From NCBI GenBank assembly GCA_964427505.1, contig CAYRUO010000003.1, forward strand, positions 304,486 to 368,485: DNA of 64,000 bases, written 5' to 3'. Below are positions 44,445 to 52,481 of this stretch, piece by piece; positions within the stretch are counted from its first letter, which is position 1, and each line of letters begins with the position of its first letter. Origin of the DNA: Thermanaerothrix sp034436175. GTDB taxonomy: Bacteria > Chloroflexota > Anaerolineae > Anaerolineales > Anaerolineaceae. Both the position numbers and the translations under genes were made by a program. Under the pieces are notes generated by a model. The model ran no database searches. It was not told the DNA's origin and worked only from the letters and a program-made list of their open reading frames with translations.

Positions 44445-44474
44445 GGGAGGGGTAAGGGTGACCTTGCCCCTCCC
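44445..44474 (+). other. Stem-loop between binding-protein and ATPase genes
   Basis: A 13-bp stem (44445-44457 with 44462-44474; GGGAGGGG/CCCCTCCC at the base, one T-G pair) closed by a GTGA tetraloop, which is a GNRA type. No T run follows, so it probably protects the upstream message and raises binding-protein expression. Confidence 0.7.
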
Positions 44475-44508
44475 TCGACATCCCCGATGAGTAAATGAGG
44501 AAGGTTTT

Positions 44509-46029
44509 ATGGAAGAGGTTTTGCGTGCTGAGCACCTCTCAAAGCAATTCCCGGGGGTTTTAGCCGTAGATGATGTTTCTTTCACCCTGAACAAAGGGGA
44601 AATTCTGGCTCTAGTTGGTGAGAACGGCGCTGGTAAAAGCACCCTTTCCCTAATCCTGAGCGGCATTCACAAACCCGATAGCGGCACGATTTACCTAGAG
44701 GGTAAACCCGTCTCATTCAATGCGCCGGTAGATGCCATTCGGGCCGGGATTGCCATCGTTTTTCAAGAACTCTCGTTAGTCGGGAGTCTTTCAGTTGCCG
44801 AAAACATCTTTGCCAATCGACAGCCGGTTGGGGCGATTGGCACTATTCGCTGGGACGAACTTTACCGACAGACCCAGGAGTTCCTGAGTCGTTTCAATTT
44901 GCGCTTGAACCCACGTCAGTTGGTTAAGCACCTTTCAATGGGACAACAGCAGATTCTTGAAATCTTGAAAGCCATTTCCATCAATCCTAAGGTGCTGATC
45001 CTGGATGAGCCCACCTCATCCCTAACCGAATCGGAAGCCGGCTATCTCTTCGAGAACATCCGCAAACTCCAGAAACAAGGAATGTCTTTCATTTACATCA
45101 CCCATAAGTTGTCAGAAGTGTTCCAAATTGCCGACCGCGTCATGGTCATGCGAGACGGCAAGCATGTAGGAACCCGAGCCGTTAGCGAGGTTACCGAAAA
45201 TGACCTAATTTCCATGATGGTGGGGCGGCAGATTACCAGCCTCTATGGAGACGCCAAGAAGGAACAGGGTGAAGAATATTTCCGCGTCCAAGATTTTACC
45301 CAGCCGGGCGCGTTTGAGAACGTCTCCTTTGGATTGAAGCGAGGCGAAATATTGGGCTTTTTTGGCTTGATTGGAGCGGGACGGAGTGAACTAGCCCGTG
45401 CCATTGTAGGATTACATCCTAAACAATCGGGGAGAGTCTTTCTGGAAGGTAAAGAGATTGTCATTCGTAATCCTCGGGATGCAATCCAACACGGAATTGC
45501 ATATCTAACAGAAGACCGAAAAGGCGATGGGCTATTCCTGAACATGACCATACGAGAGAATCTAGTAGCCCCTTCGCTTCCAGCGTTTACCAAAGCGCAG
45601 GGACTTTTGGATTTCCGCCGAATAGAGGGCTTTGCACAACAAGCGGCTCGTGACTATGATATTGTCACACCTTCATTGACGAAGAAGGTATCCAATTTAT
45701 CCGGTGGTAATCAGCAAAAATGTCTGATCGCGATGTGGATGGGAATTAATCCGCGCGTTATCCTCTTCGATGAACCAACCCGAGGTGTAGATGTTGGCGC
45801 GCGGGCGGAGATTTACCACAAATTACGTGAATTATCTCAAAGTGGAGTTGGAATTGTAATGATCTCATCAGATCTCCCAGAACTCATTGGTATGTGCGAT
45901 CGTATTTTGGTCATGCATCAAGGGCGAATCACCGGCGAACTCTCACGCGAGGAATTTTCAGAAGAGCGGATTATGACCTATGCGGCAGGTTTACAAACTC
46001 AGGTATCCCTTGAGGTGAACCATGGTTAA
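44509..46029 (+). CDS. Ribose-type sugar ABC transporter, tandem ATPase
   Basis: A 506-residue RbsA-type protein with two nucleotide-binding domains. The first has Walker A GENGAGKSTLS, signature HLSMGQQQILEI and Walker B VLILDEPTSSL. The second has the usual degenerate loop LIGAGRSELAR with NLSGGNQQKCLIAMW and VILFDEPTRGVD. It energises import at the membrane with the permease encoded next. It overlaps the permease start by 8 bases. Confidence 0.95.
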   Translation: MEEVLRAEHLSKQFPGVLAVDDVSFTLNKGEILALVGENGAGKSTLSLILSGIHKPDSGTIYLEGKPVSFNAPVDAIRAGIAIVFQELSLVGSLSVAENIFANRQPVGAIGTIRWDELYRQTQEFLSRFNLRLNPRQLVKHLSMGQQQILEILKAISINPKVLILDEPTSSLTESEAGYLFENIRKLQKQGMSFIYITHKLSEVFQIADRVMVMRDGKHVGTRAVSEVTENDLISMMVGRQITSLYGDAKKEQGEEYFRVQDFTQPGAFENVSFGLKRGEILGFFGLIGAGRSELARAIVGLHPKQSGRVFLEGKEIVIRNPRDAIQHGIAYLTEDRKGDGLFLNMTIRENLVAPSLPAFTKAQGLLDFRRIEGFAQQAARDYDIVTPSLTKKVSNLSGGNQQKCLIAMWMGINPRVILFDEPTRGVDVGARAEIYHKLRELSQSGVGIVMISSDLPELIGMCDRILVMHQGRITGELSREEFSEERIMTYAAGLQTQVSLEVNHG

Positions 46030-47008
46030 GCGGGAATCGCTTGTCCTCCGAACGTTTCGGGTGCTGTCCACTTTCCGTGAATTTGCATTGATTATTGTTT
46101 TAGTGGTATTTGGATTTGTGATGTCATTGGCCTCACCAGTGTTCTTAACGAAAGAGAACATCGAAGCGATTCTTTTGGCTCTTTCGGTTGAAGCCACAAT
46201 TGCTGTGGGCATGGTTAATCTGCTTATTTCGGGTGGATTAGATCTCTCGGTGGGTTCAACCTTGGCCTTTACCGGTGTAGTGACCGGCTTGGCCTTAAAC
46301 GCTGGCGTGCCGGTGGTAATTTCGATTCTTTTAGGGCTGTTGGCGGCACTTGGAGTGGGTCTGGTCAACGGCTTGCTGGTTGCCAAAATGAAGATCAATC
46401 CTTTTATTGTCACCCTGGGCACGAACATGGCCGTTCGTGGGTTGCTGCTAGTAATTGCACAAGGGCGTGCCGTTCTCAACCTCCCGTCAGAATTCACGAT
46501 TATTGGCCAAGGTCGTCTATTCGGTATTCAGTATCCTATTTATGTCATGTTGGCATTGGTGCTAATCGGTGACTTCCTGCTGAGAAATACGCGCTTCTTT
46601 CGCCAGAATTACTATATTGGCAGTAATGAGAAGGCAGCGCGTTTATCCGGTATCAATGTGGACTGGGTGAAGATCATCAATTATTGTATCGTGGCTTTAT
46701 TGGCCGGTATAGCAGGTTTGATGATTACGGCACGCTTTGGCTCAGCCTCGGTTACGGTTGGCAGCGGCACAGAACTCCGGGTGATCACAGCAACCATCAT
46801 CGGTGGGGCCAGCCTGAGCGGTGGTGAGGGCTCGGTTTTGGGTGCGTTCTTGGGCGCGTTGTTCATGGGCGTCTTGGCTAATGCGCTCAACCTGCTCGGG
46901 GTGGATGTGTATTGGCAAAATCTTATCACCGGCTTGATTTTGATCGGGGCAGTGGTTATTGATGTGGTGAACGAGCGTCGCAAGAATCGGACTCAAGTGA
47001 AAGGGTAA
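46022..47008 (+). CDS. Ribose-type sugar ABC transporter, permease
   Basis: A 328-residue RbsC-type permease with about 8-10 membrane helices and family segments VAVGMVNLLISGGLDLSVGS-like (IAVGMVNLLISGG, LDLSVGSTLAF). It also has GTNMAVRGLLLV, GSNEKAARLSGINV and ATIIGGASLSGGEGSVLGA. One copy forms a homodimer in such systems. It is the last gene before a strong terminator. Confidence 0.95.
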   Translation: MVKRESLVLRTFRVLSTFREFALIIVLVVFGFVMSLASPVFLTKENIEAILLALSVEATIAVGMVNLLISGGLDLSVGSTLAFTGVVTGLALNAGVPVVISILLGLLAALGVGLVNGLLVAKMKINPFIVTLGTNMAVRGLLLVIAQGRAVLNLPSEFTIIGQGRLFGIQYPIYVMLALVLIGDFLLRNTRFFRQNYYIGSNEKAARLSGINVDWVKIINYCIVALLAGIAGLMITARFGSASVTVGSGTELRVITATIIGGASLSGGEGSVLGAFLGALFMGVLANALNLLGVDVYWQNLITGLILIGAVVIDVVNERRKNRTQVKG

Positions 47009-47040
47009 AATGGTATAACACTTCTAGCCTTAACTTTAGC

Positions 47041-47080
47041 GCGTCCAGATCGTCCTTTGGCGATTTGGGCGCACTTTTTA
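47041..47080 (+). terminator. Intrinsic terminator of the sugar-acid/ribose-type operon
   Basis: A 12-bp stem (47041-47052 with 47061-47072, two G-T pairs) with loop TCCTTTGG is followed by ACTTTTTA. It is the clearest terminator of the region and marks the end of the operon that starts at eda. Confidence 0.85.
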
Positions 47081-47105
47081 TCCCAAGAGTGGAGTGTAGA
47101 ATTAG

Positions 47106-47819
47106 ATGGGTACATACCGGAACCCCCCAAAGAATTCTAAGTGGAACATTTTTCTGGAAGGCATACAAGCCTTTATGCCCCTTCTTGTTGGTGTGGTTCC
47201 CTTTGGGCTAATTACCGGCGTCGCCGTTGCTCAGACCAACATATTGCCGCTTGATGGGCTCTTGATGTCATTTTTAGTTTATTCAGGCGCAGCGCTTTTG
47301 GTGGCGCTTCAGTTGATTCAATCGGGAGCGCCAGCCATCATCACCATTCTTAGTGCCTTGATGGTTAATTTAAGGTTCATGATGTATAGTGCTTCACTTG
47401 CACCCCATTTCCAGAAACTAACATCTAAGTGGAAGGTTTTACTCTCATATCTGTTAAGCGACCAAGCATATGCAGTATCCATTTCGCATCTTGAAGATCC
47501 ATTGAATCAAAAAACAGGGCACTGGTATTTTTTGGGCGCAGCGGTCGCTATGTGGTTAACGTGGCAAAGTAGCCTATTCTTAGGTATGGTGGTAGGAGTT
47601 AATTTGCCCTCGAGTTGGTCCCTGGATTTCACAGTTCCGCTCACGTTTTTAGCACTTGCAGTGCCCACCATTAAAGATAAACCCACGTTGTTTTCTGCCT
47701 TAACAGCCAGTTTGACCACGGTTCTAATGAGTGGGCTTCCTTTCAAGATCGGGGTTGTTGTCGCTGCAATCGTTGGAATCGTCGTTGGCGCGGTCATTGA
47801 TGAAAGGAGGGCTTCATGA
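47106..47819 (+). CDS. azlC: AzlC family branched-chain amino acid exporter, large subunit
   Basis: A 237-residue membrane protein with the AzlC core: LEGIQAFMPLLVGVVPFGLITGVA, MSFLVYSGAALLVALQLI and LMVNLRFMMYSASLAPHFQ. About seven helices are predicted. AzlCD proteins export branched-chain amino acids and analogues. It is coupled to azlD by a 4-base overlap. Confidence 0.94.
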   Translation: MGTYRNPPKNSKWNIFLEGIQAFMPLLVGVVPFGLITGVAVAQTNILPLDGLLMSFLVYSGAALLVALQLIQSGAPAIITILSALMVNLRFMMYSASLAPHFQKLTSKWKVLLSYLLSDQAYAVSISHLEDPLNQKTGHWYFLGAAVAMWLTWQSSLFLGMVVGVNLPSSWSLDFTVPLTFLALAVPTIKDKPTLFSALTASLTTVLMSGLPFKIGVVVAAIVGIVVGAVIDERRAS

Positions 47820-48127
47820 AGATTTGGATGATTATGTTGGCTTTGGGAGTAGGCACGTTTCTAATTCGCTATTCGCTTATTGGGCTTATGGGAAAAATTC
47901 ACATCCCACCAAGAATAGAGCGAGCCTTTCGGTTCATTCCCGCTTCTATGTTATCTGCTTTAGTCGTTTCGCAATTGGCCTCTTATGCACGATCCTCTGT
48001 ATCACCGTTGACCAATCCGTATTACTTAGCCGCTCTCGTTGCTTGCGGTGTGGCATGGAAAACCCGTAACACGTTATTGGTGGTATTCATGGGCATGATT
48101 GTGCTGTGGGTATTGCGATCAATCTAA
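47816..48127 (+). CDS. azlD: AzlD family exporter, small subunit
   Basis: A 103-residue protein with three to four helices and the family motif GVGTFLIRYSLIGLMGKIHIPPRIERAFRFIP (residues about 10-42; shown in part only). AAAGGAGGG lies before the ATG. It is the partner of AzlC. It ends 37 bases from the convergent sugar permease gene, and no clear terminator is seen between them. Confidence 0.93.
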   Translation: MKIWMIMLALGVGTFLIRYSLIGLMGKIHIPPRIERAFRFIPASMLSALVVSQLASYARSSVSPLTNPYYLAALVACGVAWKTRNTLLVVFMGMIVLWVLRSI

Positions 48128-48164
48128 TCGTGTGGCTGTTGAGAGAAGACTAGATCTTATCTGG

Positions 48165-49010
48165 TTAACGCTTAACACCGGTCAGGGCAATCCCCTGGAT
48201 AAAATACCTCTGGGCGAAAAAGAACACCAGAAGCAAAGGAAGAATGCTGATAAATGCACCGGCCATCAGAATGGTGAACTTTCCTCCTAATACCATCTGC
48301 TGTTGGAAAAATGCCAGTCCTACGGTTAGCGTCGTATTGGGTGCCGCAGGCATATAAATCAGCGGATGAAGCAAGTCATTCCAGGCACCCTGGAAGGTAA
48401 AAATCGCCAGAGCCGCCAAGGCGGGTTTGGCCAAGGGGAGATAAACGCGCCAAAATATTTGAAGAAGCGAGGCGCCATCTACACGGGCTGCATCCACCAA
48501 GTCGCGGGGGATGGTAAGAAAATACTGCCGAATCAGAAAAGTTCCAAATGCACCGCCCCAAAAGGCCGGCAACCAAATCGGCACACTGGTGCCGGTCAGT
48601 CCCAGCCATTTAAAAATGATGAAGTTAGGAATCAACGTTACATGAAATGGAATAAGCAGAGTGGCCAGCAATGCAGCAAAAAGAGCTTCTCGTCCCCTGA
48701 ATTTGACCACTGCAAAACAAAATGCGGCCATTGAACAGGTTAATAGCTGCCCCATGGTCACGAGTAGCGAGATCACTGTACTGTTCGCGAACATCAGAGG
48801 AAAATTCAGATCCACATTAAATAAACTGCGATAATTATCTAGCGTGGCTGGGTTAGGAATCAGAGTCATAGTAAATTGATCGGCTGGGCGCTTGAACGAT
48901 GTGGCGATCATCCATAAAAAAGGGGTCACCATAATAACGGCGCCCAACGAGAGGAGAAGATAGGTCACAATATCCAATATGGCTTTCTCAATTTTCTTAT
49001 TGTTCATCAT
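48165..49010 (-). CDS. Carbohydrate ABC transporter permease (MalG-like), system 1
   Basis: The start is ATG at 49010 or 49007, with GAGG just upstream. The 281-residue permease has six helices and the EAA loop DAARVDGASLLQIFWRVYLPLAKPALA. It is the last gene of the long minus-strand operon and follows its MalF-like partner by 14 bases. Confidence 0.92.
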   Translation of the reverse strand: MMNNKKIEKAILDIVTYLLLSLGAVIMVTPFLWMIATSFKRPADQFTMTLIPNPATLDNYRSLFNVDLNFPLMFANSTVISLLVTMGQLLTCSMAAFCFAVVKFRGREALFAALLATLLIPFHVTLIPNFIIFKWLGLTGTSVPIWLPAFWGGAFGTFLIRQYFLTIPRDLVDAARVDGASLLQIFWRVYLPLAKPALAALAIFTFQGAWNDLLHPLIYMPAAPNTTLTVGLAFFQQQMVLGGKFTILMAGAFISILPLLLVFFFAQRYFIQGIALTGVKR

Positions 49011-49024
49011 TCTGCCTCGCAAAC

Positions 49025-49912
49025 CTACTCGTACACGACGAATTTTTTCTCTGCCCATAAGTAGACAGCCATCAGCGCAGCCACGATTAATGTAAGTTCA
49101 ATGGCTTGGGCACTTGCTACGCCATATTTGTTGAAGTGCCAGGCGTTGCGGTATATCGAGAAAACGACAACCGGGATAGAACTATCTCCTTGACCTCTGC
49201 GCGTCAACATGTAAATATAGTCAAAGGCTTGAAAGGCATTGATTGTGGAAATCAGAGTTTGAAAGAAAATGCTTGGCGTGATCAACGGTAACGTAATCCT
49301 AAAGAACTGCTGAAAGCGGCCTGCCCCATCTATTTCTGAGGCTTCATAGTATTCCTTTGGGATCGCTGTGAGTCCGGCCAGAAAGATAATCATACCTTCA
49401 CCAATAGCGCCCCAGATATTGACGATTACGACTGAGAGCATGGCGCGATCGGCGCATAGCCAGCATACCGGCTGCATCCCCAATTGTTTTAAGATGTAGT
49501 TCAGAACCCCTGTGTCCTTTCCGTATATCATGTTCCAAACCAACGCCGTGGCTACAGCCGAGGTTACTACCGGTAAGTAGTACATTGTCCGATATAGCGA
49601 GATCCCCTTAATGGCTCGATTCATTAAAACCGCGACGAACAAGGAAATGATGACGACGCCTGGAACATAAAGCGCCGCGAACTGTGCAGTGTTTGCCAAT
49701 GCGCGCAAAAACCGCTTGTCTGTAAATAGAGTAATGTAATTGCTAAAGCCCACCCATTTTGGAGACGTGAAGAGATCCCATTCGGTAAACGAAAGACCAA
49801 GTGTAGCCAATAACGCACCAAATGCACTAAACACCAACCCAAAGAGGGTGGGGGCTAGGAGAATCCACAACCATACCTTTTCTCGGCCAAGGGGCTTGAT
49901 CCCTGCTTCCAT
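49025..49912 (-). CDS. Carbohydrate ABC transporter permease (MalF/UgpA-like), system 1
   Basis: A 295-residue permease with six helices, TMYYLPVVTSAVATALVWNMIY and the EAA loop EYYEASEIDGAGRFQQFFRITLPL. A stem-loop separates it from the binding-protein gene. It pairs with the MalG-like permease downstream. No ATPase gene is near. Confidence 0.92.
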   Translation of the reverse strand: MEAGIKPLGREKVWLWILLAPTLFGLVFSAFGALLATLGLSFTEWDLFTSPKWVGFSNYITLFTDKRFLRALANTAQFAALYVPGVVIISLFVAVLMNRAIKGISLYRTMYYLPVVTSAVATALVWNMIYGKDTGVLNYILKQLGMQPVCWLCADRAMLSVVIVNIWGAIGEGMIIFLAGLTAIPKEYYEASEIDGAGRFQQFFRITLPLITPSIFFQTLISTINAFQAFDYIYMLTRRGQGDSSIPVVVFSIYRNAWHFNKYGVASAQAIELTLIVAALMAVYLWAEKKFVVYE

Positions 49913-49938
49913 AAATTTTCTCCTGATGCCTTATTGAG

Positions 49939-49971
49939 GAGGGGCTTCCCTGACAGTTGAAGAAGCCCCTC
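49939..49971 (-). other. Stem-loop between binding-protein and permease genes, system 1
   Basis: A perfect 10-bp stem GAGGGGCTTC/GAAGCCCCTC with a 13-base loop. In the direction of transcription no T run follows, so it fits mRNA protection rather than termination. Confidence 0.65.
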
Positions 49972-49986
49972 AAATCCATGTGGTTT

Positions 49987-51327
49987 TTACGGATTATATT
50001 GCTGCAAAACCTCATCGGCTTGAGGAATGATCTCATCCAGAATGGCGTTGAGATCTGCCTCCTCGCCCGCCCAAATCGGCGCCATGCCATCGCCAATAAC
50101 CGATGCCCACTCATCATAGCCTTTGAAAACTGGTTTCATGTGGGCAAACTCAAGTGAGTCGAGGAAAACTTTATGGTTAATCTTGATCTTTTGCTCCAGG
50201 AAAGCCGGACTTTCTGCAACCGACTTGAGCACGGGGCAGGCAAAGCCAAGTTCTGCCAATCGCGTTTGTGCAGGGGGGCTAATCACAAATTCAAGGAACT
50301 TCCATGCTGCATCAGGGTATTTCGTGGCTTTCGCAATGACAAAGCCTGCGCTGTTAACGCTGGTTGCACGACCGGCTGGACCAACAGGCATGGGTACTAC
50401 ATCAAAATTCAAGCCCGCTTCTGCATATCCCGGAACAGCCCAGTGACCGATGGTGGTCATCGCCGCCTTACCGGCCTGGAAGAGATCACCTCCATATTGG
50501 GCCGCGGTAGTGGAATCGGGCATGGATTTATCTACAAACATCATGTCATAAATAAATTGCCAAGCCTTGCGAGCTTCGGGACTGCCAATAAGGGTCTTAG
50601 TATGATCAGGGCTGATGATCTCACCCCCAAACGCCCAGATCGCCTCACTCCAAAATAGTTCCATATCCCACAAATCGGTAGCGTAGCCATATTGGTCAAT
50701 GACCCCATCTTTATCCTTGTCTAGAGTGAGGGCTTTGGCAGTAGCGCGAAAGTCATCATAGGTCCAATCCGGTGAGGGATATGGAATCCCTGCAGCATCG
50801 AACATGTCCTTGTTGTAAAAGACGACGATGGTTTGAAAGTCACGTGGGAGGCCAAAATAGCCCTCAGCGGTTTGATAGGCCTTTAGGGTCTGAGGATAGA
50901 CATCGTCGAGCACATGGGGATTGGCATCGAGATAAGGTTGTAAATTGAGCAACACTCCGCGGGTCTGATAGTCTAAGTAGTAGGGAGCATCAATGGCGAA
51001 GATATCCGGGGGAGTCCCTGCCGCAAGAAGCGTTTTTAGTTTTGTCCAGTAGGACTCCCATTCAGAGACCTCAACGCTAACGCTAATGTTGGGGTTGGCC
51101 GATTGAAAGTCGGCTACAATTTGCTTCCAGATGTCCAGCTCCTCGGGTGCACCCCACATCATCATCCGCAATTGGATTTTCCCTTCCGAGGGGGGAGATG
51201 TTACCTCAACCGGCGCTGAGGTGGGCGAGGCTTGTGCTGGCGTAGCCGTTGGTGCACCCCCAGCACACGCGCTCAAAATTACAGATAACGCTAAGAGAAG
51301 GGTCAGGAACAGGGCTGTTTTTCTCAT
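49987..51327 (-). CDS. Sugar ABC transporter substrate-binding lipoprotein, system 1
   Basis: The ATG at 51327 follows GGAGGAAAC. The 446-residue protein has a lipoprotein signal (LSVILSACAG), a proline/threonine linker and a type 2 binding-protein fold of the MalE/UgpB class (WESYWTKLKTLLAAGTPPDIFAID, GLPRDFQTIVVFYNKDMFD). GH36 and SIS genes lie directly upstream, so an alpha-galactoside or amino-sugar ligand is plausible. Confidence 0.92.
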   Translation of the reverse strand: MRKTALFLTLLLALSVILSACAGGAPTATPAQASPTSAPVEVTSPPSEGKIQLRMMMWGAPEELDIWKQIVADFQSANPNISVSVEVSEWESYWTKLKTLLAAGTPPDIFAIDAPYYLDYQTRGVLLNLQPYLDANPHVLDDVYPQTLKAYQTAEGYFGLPRDFQTIVVFYNKDMFDAAGIPYPSPDWTYDDFRATAKALTLDKDKDGVIDQYGYATDLWDMELFWSEAIWAFGGEIISPDHTKTLIGSPEARKAWQFIYDMMFVDKSMPDSTTAAQYGGDLFQAGKAAMTTIGHWAVPGYAEAGLNFDVVPMPVGPAGRATSVNSAGFVIAKATKYPDAAWKFLEFVISPPAQTRLAELGFACPVLKSVAESPAFLEQKIKINHKVFLDSLEFAHMKPVFKGYDEWASVIGDGMAPIWAGEEADLNAILDEIIPQADEVLQQYNP

Positions 51328-51418
51328 GGTTTCCTCCATTCCTCTGGTTTGGAAAAGAAAAAGATCGTGAATCACATGATAGAAGCGAGTGACTAATATC
51401 TTGGGGTTGACCTCCTTT

Positions 51419-52465
51419 CTAGAGCGTATCAAGTTCAACCACAGCGCTCAAGTGAGTGGGGCGGTCTGGATCCAACCCTTTGGCCAATGCACGGTGGTAT
51501 GCCATAAGTTGTAATACGGGTAGGTAAAGTACGCCATAGGCTATTTCGGGGAGTTGGCTGTGAAACTGAACGTTAACTTTTTCACCGCGCTCCGCCAAGG
51601 CAAGAACCTTGGCTCCTAAATTGCGCATCTCTTCTAACACCGCCCATTCATGTGGAAAGTTGGATTCGGACAGCAGACCCACAACTACAGTATGACCACC
51701 GACCATGGACATTGGGCCATGGCGGAATTCCAAGAAATGAAAAGGCTCACTATGGGTAAGGGTCATTTCTTTCATCTTCAAGTTTGCCTCACAGGCAAGG
51801 CCGTAACGTATGCCGCTACCCAGGAAGTAGAAGCGATCATAACTCAAGTTTTCACCCACTTCTTGAGCCAGGGGGGCGTGAACCCTTAACAATGTCTGCC
51901 CCTTCTCGGCGAGTTGGTACATGGCTGAGCGTTCCGCGTGATATTCTCCAGCGAGAAGACTTGCTGCAACTGCTGCAACATACATAGAAGCAAACGAGCG
52001 TGTTTGAGCCACACTTTCTTCCTGGCCTTTTTTTATAACCAAAGGAAGATCGGCCAACCGGGGCAGTGGACGGTCAGCATAATTGGTGATAACCAGGACT
52101 TTGCCGTTATGATGGGTTTTAAAGTGCTCCACGGCTCGCAGAGTTTCAGTGGTGGCACCAGACCGGCTGATTGCAATTAGTAAGGTGGGTTCATTTGTAT
52201 TGCTGGATAAAACCGTTCGCTCGTTGAGTAGTAATTCACCGGCAGGAACGGCGCGAGCGATTCGGCCAGTGCACTCTTGAAAGAGGGCTGCAGCGGCTTG
52301 AGAAAGGTAATAGGTTGAGCCACATCCAGTAAAGATAACTTGGCTGTAGCGAGAGTGGAAAAGAGCCCTCAAATCTGCGCTGGAACGCTCGACGACATCA
52401 AGTGCCTCGACCCAGGCTTCGGTTTGTGTCGTTATTTCGTGATATGTAAAGTCACCCGGTTTCAT
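51419..52465 (-). CDS. SIS-domain phosphosugar isomerase/deaminase-like protein
   Basis: The start at 52465 has GGGAG upstream. The 348-residue protein has two SIS domains: VIFTGCGSTYYLSQAAAALF with LIAISRSGATTETL (about residues 35-160), and YFLGSGIRYGLACEANLKMKEMTL with EFRHGPMS (about 195-330). It resembles the isomerase half of GlmS, AgaS and FrlB. It has no glutaminase domain, so it probably isomerises or deaminates a phosphosugar in the cytoplasm. Confidence 0.88.
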   Translation of the reverse strand: MKPGDFTYHEITTQTEAWVEALDVVERSSADLRALFHSRYSQVIFTGCGSTYYLSQAAAALFQECTGRIARAVPAGELLLNERTVLSSNTNEPTLLIAISRSGATTETLRAVEHFKTHHNGKVLVITNYADRPLPRLADLPLVIKKGQEESVAQTRSFASMYVAAVAASLLAGEYHAERSAMYQLAEKGQTLLRVHAPLAQEVGENLSYDRFYFLGSGIRYGLACEANLKMKEMTLTHSEPFHFLEFRHGPMSMVGGHTVVVGLLSESNFPHEWAVLEEMRNLGAKVLALAERGEKVNVQFHSQLPEIAYGVLYLPVLQLMAYHRALAKGLDPDRPTHLSAVVELDTL

Positions 52466-52481
52466 AGAACTCCCTTTGCGG

